Counted from the first letter of the stretch, positions 21,933 through 32,894 are shown. The stretch: 64,000 bases of DNA from Chloranthus sessilifolius (GCA_021018995.1 CM037588.1:149563725-149627724), one strand, 5' to 3'. Made by a program: numbers and translations. Notes: a model not told the origin generated them from the letters alone.

Positions 21933-22316
21933 AAAATCCCTCCAAAAAAGCCCGATTTTCAAATGGTCATAACTTTTAATATTAAACTCTGATTGAGGCG
22001 ATTCTTGACTCGTTGGAAATCTGGAGAAGTCCTCTTTCTAATGGTATATGATTTTATATCAGTAGAAAATCTCAGCTAGTCCTAGTGCACCACTCTTTAT
22101 CCATTGCTCGGGAAGGTTAGGTTTAGGGTTTGGAATGGGTTCTAAGAGTCGGGACTGGTTTCTAAATGTTCGGGATAGGTTCCTAAGGGATCTAGGGTGA
22201 TTTCTAAGGATTTGAGGTGATTCCTAAGGGTTTCATACATGCCATCAAAAGCTCGAAAATACGCCACTCTCGAAATATGTTTTGATCGGGCCTTGGGCCA
22301 AATTTGGGTGTCTACA

Positions 22317-22321
22317 AACCG
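22317..22321. repeat. Right target duplication of element F
   Basis: AACCG, identical to 4054-4058. Confidence 0.8.
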
Positions 22322-22549
22322 AGAAGAAAAATAAAAAATTTTATATTAGAGAAGAAGAAGAAGAAAGGAAAAAAGAAAAGAAAAGGAGGAGTCACTCGGT
22401 TGTTGTTTTTTTCCTTCCTTTCTTCTTCTTCTTCTTCTTCTCCTCTTGTTTTTTTTTCTACGAATGTGAGGAGGGTTACTGTTAGACTAGAGCATGGATT
22501 AAAATCTCGGTTTCGATTTCAATTTCATTCATAACTCGAACCGTAAATT

Positions 22550-24069
22550 TGTGACAACCCGACTTTTTTCCTTCTCGTAACTAGGAAAGGTCACACCGTT
22601 GGATCACCTAATATGATCCTGTCATACAAGGGTATCGTGTACAAAGTGTTACATATGCGGAAGTAAATTTAATTAACTCTGATATGTAGAAATATGATAA
22701 TAACTGATATTCATTCATTTATCTAAAGCAGCAAACTGAACAGGAATATAAACAGAAACTTATACATGAAATAGTAAACTATCTTAAATCACACTGCTGT
22801 TTATACATGGTAAATATTTAAAAATAAATCTCTCTCTCTCTCTCAAACCTCTCAAGGAAAGAAGTCCTTAGCAGAACCTTCCTCCTCGTCCTCCTCCTCA
22901 GACTAGTAGGTAGGATCAGCTTCGTGCTCAGGGTCACGAGCAATATCTGCAGCTAAGATAAAAAGTCGTAGGATGAGCTATCATCAAAGCTCAGCAGAGA
23001 AATTTAAAGTGCTAAGTTATATGTTAGATTTTTAATTCACTTCTAAATGTATAAATTACAAAACTAAACACATTATATCTCACCTTGCATCTATTCTAAC
23101 AACATTTAGCATTTATTCTAGTAGCATATAGTATAACAAGCAATAAATCATGCTGACAGATTCATGCTGAACAAATACGAAGAATCATACTGACAAGACA
23201 TATATAAGAAACAAGAAAATCAAGCTCCCGAGTTAGCGAGATCACTTGTCAAGCTCCTGAGTTAGCGGGATCACTTGGACCGAGAAAATCAAGCTCCAGA
23301 GTTAGCGGGATCACTTGGAAAAGATATCAAGCTTCTGAGTTAGCGAGATCACTTGGACGAGATATCAAGCTCCTGAGTTAGCGGGATCACTTGGACGAGA
23401 TATCAAACTCCCGAGTTAGCGAAATCACTTGATTCCAGATGAAACAAAGATGTGTACATGACATCAAGGATAACATGATATGAATAATGCATGGTAACAT
23501 ATATGTGAGCACATTATGAACAGATATCATATAGCAAAACTGATTTGAATAACTGAACCACATGATTATATAAAACTGTAATTATTATAATCATTGATAT
23601 TCATGTATCCAAGCTGAACTAGCATCATAATCATGTAAAGCATACATCAAGTTTGTAGCTTCCTAAGCAGATCTAACACCAACAGTCATAGTAATACATT
23701 GAAAAACTAGCATGTGCATACATTATACTTTCTCTAAACTCATCTAGTATCATCATACATACAAATTCATCTACTGATCTATATCAAGTCATCTAAATTG
23801 GTTTGACAATAGTTCTAACATAATAACATATGTCAAGCTAATCTTATCGAACTGATATGCTCATAATCATTTATCGAAACTTTTATTAGTATAATCTAAA
23901 ACTTGTATAATACTGAACTGGCATACTAACCTAGCATAACTATTCATATTCATGCATTGAAACTGATCGTATCCTCATTTTCATCTAACTGAATTAGCAT
24001 TACTGATCTTGCATGTTTATACATCATGAAACTAGCATACTTGACTGACTAAGCTAACTATTGACTAAC
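22550..24069 (-). mobile_element. C: truncated chromovirus-type LTR
   Basis: The plus-strand left edge is TGTGACAACCCGAC, the complement of a typical Tekay/Del LTR end. The next 450 bp run parallel to solo LTR D (54004 onward) in landmark order: GAAGTCCT, a cluster of CCTCCTCGTCC, AGTCGTAGGATGAGCTATCATC. No primer-binding site lies to the left, so this is the 3' end of an LTR whose start is lost at about 24069, where the gag of B begins abruptly. Confidence 0.55.
23221..23433. repeat. Six-unit tandem repeat, period about 30-42 bp
   Basis: Units contain CAAGCTCC-GAGTTAGCG-GATCACTTG, with variants such as GATATCAAGCTTCTGAG. They are not palindromic, unlike the arrays in the other LTRs. Confidence 0.85.
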
Positions 24070-24757
24070 CATATGGTCAGAGAGTATGGTGTGGAATTTA
24101 CACGGCTATCTCGATTTTCACCGGAGCTAGCATCTATAGAAATCATGAAGGCGGCCAAATTTGAAGAGGGTTTAAGACCAAACATCCGTGAAAGAGTATC
24201 AATCTTCGAACTTGAACGTTATGCGGATGTAATGGGAAAAGCAATTGTGGCCGAAAGGGATATTTACGGGGTCTATAAGAGACGGGATCAATAAGATGGA
24301 AATCGAACGGTTCAAGGGGGAGCGAGTGAGTATGACTCGGGGAATAAAAAGCTGAGGTTTACAGCGCCAGCTCCACTCCCTAGACAAATCACGTATACCA
24401 ATTTCTCTAGGCCACCTGTATCTACATTGGCGAGACCGATTCGGTATGAGAACCCTACCGCCACTACACGAGTGTCTGCCAGTCAAGGTTCCTCACGAGC
24501 AGCTTCCTCTACTCCAAAGGAGACTTGTGCCAAATGCGGCAAGCCTCACAGAACAGTTGATTGTAGAAGGGGAATGCAGGGGTGTTACCGATGTGGGAAA
24601 CTATGCCACATAATAAAGGATTGCCCTGAGATGAGCAAAGGGAGAATGGCTTCCACTTCGACATCACGAACCATACAGACTAAGAGACCGGTTGTACAAG
24701 GGAGAACTTATGCAGTCACGACAGGGGACGCTCAGAACTCTAATGATATTATTCAAG
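24070..24757 (+). pseudogene. Element B gag, 5'-truncated (exon 1)
   Basis: Homologous to the middle and end of element A's gag from the VREYGVEF motif onward; everything upstream, including the 5' LTR, is missing. It carries a double CCHC zinc knuckle (CAKCGKPHRTVDC and CYRCGKLCHIIKDC; in the second, Cys-His follows where Gly-His is normal). There is an in-frame stop near 24292. The exon ends AAG at 24757 before a GT donor, and the last full codon is CAA (Gln). Confidence 0.85.
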
Positions 24758-24936
24758 GTGAGTTCTATTTGAGTTTAATTAGCATGCTATCAAATTCAAC
24801 ATTTGTAATGAATTAGTCGAAAAATAGTATATTTTCTTGGTTAGATTAATTATCATTTAAGAGTTTTGTTGGTCACTTGAATAATATGTTTAAGTCAGTA
24901 ACCCGAGTGAAGTGATAAGATGTGTGTACACTATAG
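24758..24936 (+). other. Putative intron at the gag/protease junction of B
   Basis: 179 bp beginning GTGAGTTC and ending CTATAG. Splicing would bring the gag frame into the protease frame in phase; without splicing, gag stops at 24815-24817. The same site with the same phase is seen in element A (29301-29461). Confidence 0.72.
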
Positions 24937-25645
24937 GTACCTTATTTGTATATGGGAAGGAGAGTCGTGGAGCGTACGAGGCTAGAGCGTTGATAGACCC
25001 AGGGTCTACTCATTCGTTTGTTACTCCTAGCTTTGTGAGAAGAATGAGGATCAAGCCAGAGACATTAGATTTTGTCTTAGCTGTGACAGTTCCAACTGGA
25101 CCGGTAGTGAATGAAGACTTAATTTGCAAGTCAGTAACTGTAGCTGTTAAAGATGGAGAGGTTTTTGAGTTGTCAGCAAATCTGATTCTGTTAGACATGC
25201 AAGGATTTGATGTAATCCTTGGCATGGACTGGCTGTCAAAACATTGTGCCACGGTTGACTGCAAAAGTAAGATTGTCATCTTTAGGCCGAATACTAGGAG
25301 ATCGTTTCAATTTGTTGGAGTACGAACGAAATTCCTACCACTTGTGTCCGCCATCAAGGCCAAGCGCCTAATTAGAAATGGATGCAGTGGTTACTTGGCC
25401 TTTTTGAAGGATGACAAGGAGAGAAAGAATATTATTACGGAAATCACAGTGGTGCGCCAGTTTGAAGATGTCTTCCCAGAGGAATTATCGGGTTTACCTT
25501 CGGATCGAGAAGTGGAGTTTGCTATCAACTTGGCACCTGGAACGGAGCCGATTTCTAAAGCACCGTACAGAATGGCTCCGGCCGAGTTGAAGGAGTTGAA
25601 GGAGCAACTACAGGAACTCCTAGATAAGGGCTTTGTGAGACTGAG
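24937..25645 (+). pseudogene. Element B protease and start of RT (exon 2)
   Basis: Aspartic protease with active site LIDPGSTHSFV and later DMQGFDVILGMDWLSKH, then the RT entry segment (PEELSGLPSDREVEFAI, LAPGTEPISKAPYRMAP). The reading frame is open to the insertion point of element A at 25645 and the RT resumes at 37337. Protease matures the polyprotein; DPGST is the usual active-site form in this lineage. Confidence 0.9.
25641..25645. repeat. Left target duplication of element A
   Basis: CTGAG here and CCGAG at 37337-37341: a 5-bp duplication with one mismatch. Confidence 0.7.
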
Positions 25646-25785
25646 TGTCACAACCCCAGATTTTTGGGATACGTGCACGTCATGCACTATATACATGTAT
25701 ATGTGTTTCACAAGGAAACCAAAACGAAACCGTAGACACTATGTGTGTATGTGGGAAACACACTAGTATTTCCCTAACTTATAAG

Positions 25786-25793
25786 TATATAAG
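25786..25793 (+). promoter_or_regulatory. TATA-like box of the A LTR
   Basis: TATATAAG about 140 bp into the LTR, followed by a GAGAGAGGAGAG leader. The same sequence occurs at 35266-35273. Confidence 0.5.
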
Positions 25794-26154
25794 TGAAAGA
25801 GAGAGGAGAGAAGAGCCCTTGCGTAACTCTATTCTAACCTAAATAGAGAGAAGGAGAATATAGAGAGAAAGAAAAGAAGAGCCTAGTAAAGAGCTAGGGT
25901 TTCGTTGGGACTTAAATCGGCAGAAGAGTTGGAGAAAAGGCTAGAAGAGGAACCTTGGAGGCCTATTAGACTAGTAGAATTTCGAATCTTAAATCAAACT
26001 TGCGGGAGACTCATCGTCGGAGGTATGTTAAAGGCAGATGCTTAGGCATGTTTTAAATAATAGGAAGAATGTTGGTTGAATGTTTTTAATGATGTTAAGG
26101 TTTGACTGAAGGGAGAAATTGTGTTCTCGATCTGATCGAGGAGCAAAAATCATC

Positions 26155-26385
26155 GCTCCTCGCTCGAGCGGTCTAAAGGGCTCGCTCGAGCGAGGATGAA
26201 TAGGAAAAATATAGTTTTGGGCTCGCTCGAGCGGTCCCCAAAACTTGAGGGAAGCTCGCTCGAGCGAGGTCCCCAGTAATGCTTCAGTGGCTCGATTTAA
26301 CCGCTCGAGCGACCTCGATTTAACCACTCGAGCGAGGTCAGGTGACCCCTCGAGCGAGGTCAAGTGACCGCTCGAGCGAGGTCCG
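26155..26385. repeat. Palindrome array in the A 5' LTR
   Basis: Eight copies centred on CTCGAG; the fullest form is CTCGCTCGAGCGAG (about 26181 and 26256). Others are cut to GCTCGAGCG. Positions are about 26161, 26181, 26222, 26256, 26302, 26325, 26348 and 26370, with 22-23 bp spacing in the last four. Confidence 0.93.
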
Positions 26386-26809
26386 GTGACCACTCAGTTC
26401 TTGAAATTTTGGGTATAAGAAACATGGGGGTTGTGCACCCCAATGATTCTAGTAACCTTTCTAAGCATATGCTACATTGAAATGTAGGTTTGACGCATGA
26501 TCGTGAAGTGTAAACCTCTACGAGAAGGCGTGCTTTGAAATTCGTCGAGGTAAGAAATATTCTTGAAACATGTGCATTATTCCGTCAAATTCATATATGT
26601 AGTGTAATCCATTTAAATAGTCAAATACTGCATGATCATTATGAAAAAGGGTGTGTGAGTGAGTTTCAAACGTGATAGTCTTGAGGTCCCCAGGGGACGA
26701 AAAATTATAAAGTTAACATCTAAAGGATGCGATGGAAATCAGGGGCATCCCAGGGATGCAGATGAAAACTAAAGGAAAGCAAGTAATGTGATAAGGCCTG
26801 ATGTAATAT

Positions 26810-27150
26810 AATTAGCACAATCGCGGTGAATAACTATATGTAGAGCACATTTGATATTTTTATTATTTAAGGTTTGATTAGAATACCCCACCGACGTGGC
26901 GGGATACCCACGACTGACTCGGCAGGATATCCGTGAGCGATACGGCGGCAAATCCGTACTTTCATAGCACATCCCAGGGATGTAGATCTAAGAATAGACC
27001 CTGCCACCTATGAGAAAGGGGCTTGGGCGATTCGAGGGAATACATATAACAACTGTCTAGTTAGACGACGATGGCGGGTATTCAATCGGGGCTCGATGCT
27101 ATATTGCTCAGGGACAACTTAAGTTAAGATTTAAGTGATTAGGCCAAATT
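26810..27150 (+). repeat. LTR block conserved between families A, B and D
   Basis: It contains AACTATATGTA, then GACGACGATGG-C-GGGTATTC and GGGGCTCGATGCTATATTGCTC. Near-identical blocks are at 44220-44490 (B), 54690-55060 (D, complement) and 36320-36660 (3' LTR of A). Confidence 0.85.
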
Positions 27151-27819
27151 CACAACTAAACCAGTAAGGAGATTAAACCAAACCATGCAGAGTAACAGTC
27201 GAAATCATTATTTTTATTCCAGATATTTCAATTGTTTTCCATAAGTGTTACTCGATAAATTATGCTTTTTAAACTGCTGATATATGTGTGAAGGTTAATC
27301 TATATGTTCTTTTTGTTTCCCTACGGAGCTAGGATGTAGCTCACCCCCCTTAGACTATACGTCGCAAGTCCAGGACTAGCGGCGGTGAGAGACTTTGGCG
27401 ATCCAGGGGATTCGGATTTCGTGCCCACGGAAGAGTCAGAACCTCCTCCTAAGGAATTCTTCTAGGAAACCCACTGCATACTTTGAGAGTGAGTTGAGAG
27501 TATTAGGTACGGCTTGGTATGTCAAGCCTCTTTATTTCGAATGTATTTAAATACCGTTTCTTTTGATAAAACGTCTAGGATGAACAGTTATCACCAATGG
27601 TTTGGGTAAGTTCTTATGCCCATGAATTGGCATGGGACAAGGACTGCCTTTCGATACCATGATTATTTTTATATGAGAATTTGTTTAGAGTAGCTACGTG
27701 CACCTTAATTACAGTTTTGGCTTGTATATACCAATGTTTTGTAAAGAACCCAGGGCACGACCTTGAGGGTCGTGCTGATGGCACGAACTTTGGGGTGCCG
27801 AAATTCGGGCTGTCACAGT

Positions 27820-27831
27820 TGGTATCAGAGC
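27820..27831 (+). promoter_or_regulatory. Primer-binding site of element A
   Basis: TGGTATCAGAGC two bases after the 5' LTR. This is complementary to the 3' end of initiator methionine tRNA, the standard plant Ty3 and copia primer. Confidence 0.93.
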
Positions 27832-27913
27832 CTTTCTTTCTAGTTCTGGCTATCATCTCGTCAGAATATAGGGACTTCTACTAACGAGACTATGGATTCT
27901 CATGCAAACCGTT

Positions 27914-29300
27914 ATGTTTCCTAGAGGAAGAGGTCGACCCAGGGGTGGTCATGATAGGAATTTACGCAGCAGAGATGGGTTCGTCTCACCTACAAATAGG
28001 GTACCATTGGGAAACAGGGAGATTCCTGAGGGCAGTGGCCAGGGAGGAAACAAAAATCAAGCAGAGGATCAAGATCTAGATCGATAGGATCGAAATCAGA
28101 GGGAACAAGATAGAGTGAGGGAGAGAAATGAAGAAAGAGAAGAGCGTCAGAGGATGATACACACAATGGAGACAATGGCAACTGCCATGGCACAGCAAGC
28201 AGCGTCCTTGGCAGCGCATACAGCACCAGAACCACAACGAACACCTACACCTCCAGTGGGACCTACACCACCAGTGGCTTCAGCATTCACCGAGTTCAGA
28301 AGGATGAGACCTCCAAACTTTTCAGGACAGGCAGACACAATGGCAGCCGAAAACTGGCTGGGTGAAATGGAAAAGGTGTTTAGCGTACTGACATGCACGG
28401 AGGATGAGAGCGTCCGTTGGGCGGCATATATGCTAGATGGAGAAGCTGGACGTTGGTGGAAATCCGTTTCGCAAACAAGAGCACAAGAAACTCCAGATAT
28501 GCCGTGGACTTGGGACGAATTCGTAGAAGAATTCAATAAGCAATATTTTCCTGAAGTTGTGAGGAATCAGATGGAGACCCAATTTTTACAACTAGCGCAA
28601 GGAAGGATGACCGTGAGAGAGTACGGAGTAGAATTCATGAGACTGGCTCGTTTCGCCCCAGACTATGTGGTTTCAGACGTGATGAAAGCGAAGAGGTTCC
28701 AACAGGGTTTAAGGTCGGACATCCGAGAAGGGGTTGCGCCCTTCCAGCTAAAGACCTATGGAGAAGTAATGAGTATGGCATTAGTAGTCGAAGAAGAAAA
28801 TAATAACCGATACCGTCAGAGGGAACAACAGGGAAGAGGAAGCATTGATCCAAGCAGGTCGGGGAGCTATGAATCGGTACATAAGAAACCGAGTTTTGTA
28901 GCACCGAATCAGATAGGGTATGGGAGAGCTGCACAACAAGCTACTCATCAAAGTTTTCTGTTGCTAGCATCAGGGAGACCGATGAGGTATGAGGGTCCTG
29001 CTATTTCCAGCAGGGCTACAACTACCCAAGGTTTTTCGAGAGCTGCTACTTCAACACCAAGGGAAACTTGTACTAAATGTGGCAAGTCCCACAAAACAGC
29101 GGATTGTAGGCAAGGAATGCGAGGCTGTTTCAAATGCGGCAAGATAGGCCACATGATTAGAGACTGCCCTGAGACAGTTAAAGAAAAGACGACCCCAACT
29201 TCAATGCCACAACCTATTCAATCACGAAAGCCAGTTGTTCGAGGGAGAGCCTACGCAGTTATCGCCCAGGAAGCAGGGAGTGTACACGACATCATCTAAG
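27914..29300 (+). pseudogene. Element A gag (exon 1)
   Basis: Starts at ATG 27914 with a basic RGRGRPRGG segment; an in-frame ATG at 27902 is possible. One in-frame TAG lies at 28085-28087. The retrotransposon gag domain follows (ENWLGEMEKVF, WAAYMLDGEAGRWW, FNKQYFPEVVRNQ), then two zinc knuckles (CTKCGKSHKTADC and CFKCGKIGHMIRDC) that would bind genomic RNA. The codon that is CAA in B is TAA here (29297-29299), one base before the intron donor, so even spliced RNA would stop. Confidence 0.9.
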
Positions 29301-29461
29301 GTGAGATTTCTTTTAAATAAAGAATTTCGATTTCAATATAATTCTAGGTAGAGAATGTGCGTTCATTAGGACAAATATATATATAACCATTGTTGCGCGT
29401 TAGAAAAAAAAAAAAATTCTAAATAAAGTATATGTTATGTACGTATATGTATACATTATAG
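29301..29461 (+). other. Putative intron at the gag/protease junction of A
   Basis: 161 bp, GTGAGATT to CATTATAG, at exactly the same place and phase as the 179-bp intron of B. It contains an A-run and is AT-rich like plant introns. The upstream frame and the protease frame differ, so a joining event is needed for Gag-Pol. Confidence 0.7.
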
Positions 29462-30614
29462 GTACGTTACAAATCTATGAAAAAGGGTGCTACGTAGCAC
29501 ATGACACACGAGTGCTGATAGACCCAGGGTCTACCCACTCCTTCATCGCCCCTAGATTTGCAAAGAAGATGAAGATTGTTTCGGAGACACTAGACTTTGT
29601 GTTATTAGTGTCTATCCCAACAGGAGAATTAGTGGACACAGAGTTAGTCTGCAAATCGGTAGTGGTAAGCATTCGGGATCACGTTGTCTACGAACTAGAC
29701 GCAAATTTAATATTGCTGGACATGCAAGGATTCGACGTGATCCTTGGCATGGATTGGCTGTCCCATCACTGCGCAACAGTGGATTGCAAGGATAAAGTTG
29801 TTGTTTTCCGTCCTAACACGAGGAGATCGTTTCGATTTCGAGGGGAGAGATCGACACAGGTACCACTCATATCTGTAGTCAGAGCAGAACGTTTAATCAG
29901 AAAGGGGTGTAGCGGTTATTTGGCATTCCTGAAAGAAAATAAAGAAGAAAAAAATATTATCTCCGAGATAGCGGTAGTGCAAGAATTTCCAGATGTATTT
30001 CCAGAAGAATTGCCAGGGTTACCTCCAGAAAGAGAAGTAGAATTTGCGATCGACTTAGCACCAGGAACGGAACCTGTTTCAAGAATTTGCGATCGACTTA
30101 GCACCTTATAGGATGGCCCCTGCAGAGTTGAAAGAGTTGAAAGAACAATTGCAAGAGCTCATGGACAAAGGGTTCATAAGACCAAGCGTGTCTCCATGGG
30201 GAGCACCAGTTCTATTCGTGAAAAAGAAAGATGGGTGGATGCGGTTGTACATTGACTACCGTCAATTGAACAAAGTCACTGTGAAGAATCGATATCCGCT
30301 GCCAAGAATAGATGACTTGTTCGATTAGTTGCAGGGAGCAAAACATTTCTCCAAGATCGATCTAAGATCTGGATACCATCAGTTAAGAGTCAGGGCCGAG
30401 GACATTCAGAAGACGGCATTTAGAACACGGTATGGACACTATGAATTTTTAGTGATGCCATTGATTGTGAGCAAACCGAGCGTCGTTTATGGACTTGATG
30501 AATCGGGTGTTTAAACCATACCTAGACTCCTGCGTTGTGGTGTTTGTTGATGACATCCTGATTTACTCAAAATCGAAGACGAAACATGAAGAACACTTAC
30601 GAGTCGCTCTATAA
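29462..30614 (+). pseudogene. Element A protease and RT, broken
   Basis: Protease has LIDPGSTHSFI and DMQGFDVILGMDWLSHH, open to 30080. Lesions then follow: (1) a short insertion copying the nearby GAATTTGCGATCGACTTAG shifts frame at about 30081-30100; (2) TAG at 30326-30328 replaces the Gln of FDQLQGAK; (3) a small deletion near 30465-30485 in the MPFGLTNAP motif shifts frame; (4) TAA at 30612-30614. RT palm motifs remain visible ([44 protein letters not shown]). No active RT is expected. Confidence 0.92.
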
Positions 30615-30617
30615 ACC

Positions 30618-32894
30618 TTGCGTGAACACCAATTGTACGCCAAGCTCAGCAAATGTGAGTTTTTGCTAGAAGAGGTTAGCTTTTTGGGGCATGTCGTCTC
30701 AAAGCATGGTGTCACAGTAGATCCCACTAAGATCGAGGCAGTAGTAAACTGGGAGCAACCAAAAACTATGACAGACGTCCGAAGTTTCCTCGGACTGGCA
30801 GGTTATTATCGACGTTTCGTCGAGGGGTTTTCAAAAATATCAGGACCTCTTACGAGGCTTACAAGAAAGGACTCAAGATTTGAGTGGAGTGAGGCTTGTG
30901 AGAAAAGCTTTCAAGAACTCAAGAAGAGACTCACCTCAGCTCTAGTGTTAGCCATTCCATCAGGCAGTGGAGGATTCGCGGTCTATAGTGATGCTTCGTA
31001 TAACGGGTTGGGTTGTGTACTAAATCAATATAAAAAGGTAATAGCTTACGGCTCCAGACAGTTGAAAGAGCACGAAAAGAACTACCCAACACATGATCTG
31101 GAACTAGCAGCAGTCATATTCGCATTAAAGATATGGCGACATTATTTATACGGAGAAACATTTGAAATTTTCACTGACCATAAGAGCCTCAGATATCTGT
31201 TTACACAGAAGGAACTAAATATGAGGCAGCGTAGGTGGATGGAGTTCCTCAAAGATTACGACTGTTCCATACAGTACCATCCAGGCAAAGCTAACGTAGT
31301 GGCCGACGCCTTGAGTCGGAAAAGTTCGGCCCAGTTGGCTAGTCTAATTTCGGGTATCCATCGATGGAAGCTGTTGGAGGATCTAGCGCTATGTGGCGCA
31401 GACATACAGCCACAAGCCACAGGAGCCTTCTTAGCCAACATATCAGTGAAACCAGTGATATTCGAACACATACGAGAACTACAGATGAAAGACCCAATTC
31501 TAACAAAGATGCGTCAAGATGTAACTGAAGGTATTACATCTGAGTTTTCGATCAAGGAGGATGGTTCCTTAGTATTCAAGGGGCGACTTTGCATTCCAGA
31601 CAATGCTGATTTGCGGCGAACGATTCTTGATGAATCTCACAAGTCAAGCTATGCTATCCACCCGGGAAGCACAAAGATGTATCAAGATTTGAAAAAGAAT
31701 TACTGGTGGAGAGGCTTGAAACAAGATGTGGCAGAGTACGTGTCGCGATGTTTGACGTGCCAACAAGTGAAAATCGATCATAGACACCTCGCAAGCCTAT
31801 TACAGCCTCTACCCATACCGGAATGGAAGTGGGAATCTATCTCCATGGATTTCATAGTTGGTCTACCGCAAACTGCAAGGAAGCATAACGCCATTTGGGT
31901 AGTAGTCGATCGATTGACTAAGTCAGCACACTTCTTGCCTTACAACACGATGTACACGGCGGGAAGACTAGCAAAGCTCTATATGAAAGAGATCGTTCGT
32001 TTACATGGGATTCCACGTAGCATTGTTTCAGATCGGGACCCATTATATACATCAAAGTTTTGGAAGAAATTCCAAGAAGGAATGGGAACTAGGCTAGATT
32101 TTAGTATGGCATTTCACCCACAGACCGACGAACAGACTGAAAGGGTCAATCAAGTCATTGAAGACATGCTTAGGGCATGTATGTTAGAATTACAAGGATT
32201 GTGGGATCAACACCTACCATTGATTGAGTTCACATATAATAATAGTTTCCAAACGAGCATCGGAATGGCACCGTATGAAGCCTTGTACGGAAGACGATGC
32301 AAATCGTCAATCAATTGGGAGGAAATTGGCGAGAAATTTGTTTTGGGACCCGAGCTACTTGAAGATAACGCGGTTATTGTCCGCATGATCAGGGGAAGAC
32401 TAAAGGTGGCTCAAAGCAGACAGAAAAGCTATGCTGACATCAAGCGGACGAGTGTAGACTTTAAGGTGGGTGAACATGTGTTCGTGAAGGTATCATCGAT
32501 GAAGGGGGTGATGAGATTTGGAAAGAGAGGGAAGCTAAGTCCCCGCTATCTTGGACCGTTTGAAGTTTTGGGTCGAGTAGGAGAAGTAGCCTACCGCATT
32601 GGTTTGCCACCATTGTTTGATCAGGTACACAATGTATTCCATGTGTCGATGCTCAGGAAATATCTCAATGACCCTGATCACGTGCTGAGCGGCCAATCAT
32701 TCGAAATGCATGAAGATATGACCATGATTGAAGAGCCGGTGGAAATTTTAGATCGAAAGGAACATGTTTTGCGAACAAAAGTTATTCCCTTAGTGCTTGT
32801 CCGATGGAAGAACCATCCGGTCGAAGAAGCAACATGGGAATGTGAGGCGGATGTTAGAGAACAATATCCCAAATTGTTTGAAATTGCCAACTAA
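30618..32894 (+). CDS. Element A RT thumb, RNase H, integrase, chromodomain-like tail
   Basis: A 758-codon open frame, the intact downstream part of pol; the first ATG is internal to the polyprotein, not a true start. In order: RT thumb ([19 protein letters not shown], about 8-35), connection ([19 protein letters not shown], about 53-75), RNase H ([16 protein letters not shown] near 115; [16 protein letters not shown] near 190; ADALSRKS near 230), integrase zinc region ([20 protein letters not shown]...CLTCQQVK, about 345-390), catalytic core with [20 protein letters not shown] and [13 protein letters not shown] supplying Asp, Asp and Glu, and a C-terminal chromodomain-like [15 protein letters not shown] (about 726-742). 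The chromodomain marks the chromovirus clade. Confidence 0.94.
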   Translation: MREHQLYAKLSKCEFLLEEVSFLGHVVSKHGVTVDPTKIEAVVNWEQPKTMTDVRSFLGLAGYYRRFVEGFSKISGPLTRLTRKDSRFEWSEACEKSFQELKKRLTSALVLAIPSGSGGFAVYSDASYNGLGCVLNQYKKVIAYGSRQLKEHEKNYPTHDLELAAVIFALKIWRHYLYGETFEIFTDHKSLRYLFTQKELNMRQRRWMEFLKDYDCSIQYHPGKANVVADALSRKSSAQLASLISGIHRWKLLEDLALCGADIQPQATGAFLANISVKPVIFEHIRELQMKDPILTKMRQDVTEGITSEFSIKEDGSLVFKGRLCIPDNADLRRTILDESHKSSYAIHPGSTKMYQDLKKNYWWRGLKQDVAEYVSRCLTCQQVKIDHRHLASLLQPLPIPEWKWESISMDFIVGLPQTARKHNAIWVVVDRLTKSAHFLPYNTMYTAGRLAKLYMKEIVRLHGIPRSIVSDRDPLYTSKFWKKFQEGMGTRLDFSMAFHPQTDEQTERVNQVIEDMLRACMLELQGLWDQHLPLIEFTYNNSFQTSIGMAPYEALYGRRCKSSINWEEIGEKFVLGPELLEDNAVIVRMIRGRLKVAQSRQKSYADIKRTSVDFKVGEHVFVKVSSMKGVMRFGKRGKLSPRYLGPFEVLGRVGEVAYRIGLPPLFDQVHNVFHVSMLRKYLNDPDHVLSGQSFEMHEDMTMIEEPVEILDRKEHVLRTKVIPLVLVRWKNHPVEEATWECEADVREQYPKLFEIAN

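Larger units (their letters stand above)
4059..22316 (-). mobile_element. Element F: Tat/Ogre-like Ty3 retrotransposon
   Basis: An 18.3-kb element read on the minus strand. Order: 5' LTR (20734-22316), primer-binding site, 1.4-kb leader, gag, Pro-rich linker, aspartic protease, reverse transcriptase, RNase H, a second (archaeal-type) RNase H, integrase, 3-kb non-coding tail, polypurine tract, 3' LTR (4059-5661). The second RNase H and the large size place it in the Tat clade (Ogre/Retand-like). LTRs run from TGTAGACACC to TTCCCA on the minus strand and are flanked by AACCG. Every coding domain has stops or frameshifts and a solo LTR (E1) sits in the gag-PR linker, so the copy is old and non-autonomous. 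Confidence 0.92.
20734..22316 (-). mobile_element. 5' LTR of element F
   Basis: 1583 bp, matching 4059-5661. It has a palindrome array at 21736-21932. The first palindrome here is cut in half: CTGGCGCAA runs directly into GTAAAACAG, whereas the other LTR has the complete motif plus about 25 bp more. Confidence 0.9.
25646..27817 (+). mobile_element. 5' LTR of element A
   Basis: 2172 bp from TGTCACAACC to GGGCTGTCACA. It contains a TATA-like TATATAAG (25786-25793) followed by a GA-rich leader, eight CTCGAG-centred palindromes (26155-26385), two CATCCCAGGGATG palindromes (26744, 26968) and a block conserved with LTRs B and D (26810-27150). Confidence 0.93.

Noticed and set aside
27681..27884. 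Protein frame across the LTR/primer-site boundary of A
   Set aside because: Entirely inside LTR and leader; chance opening.
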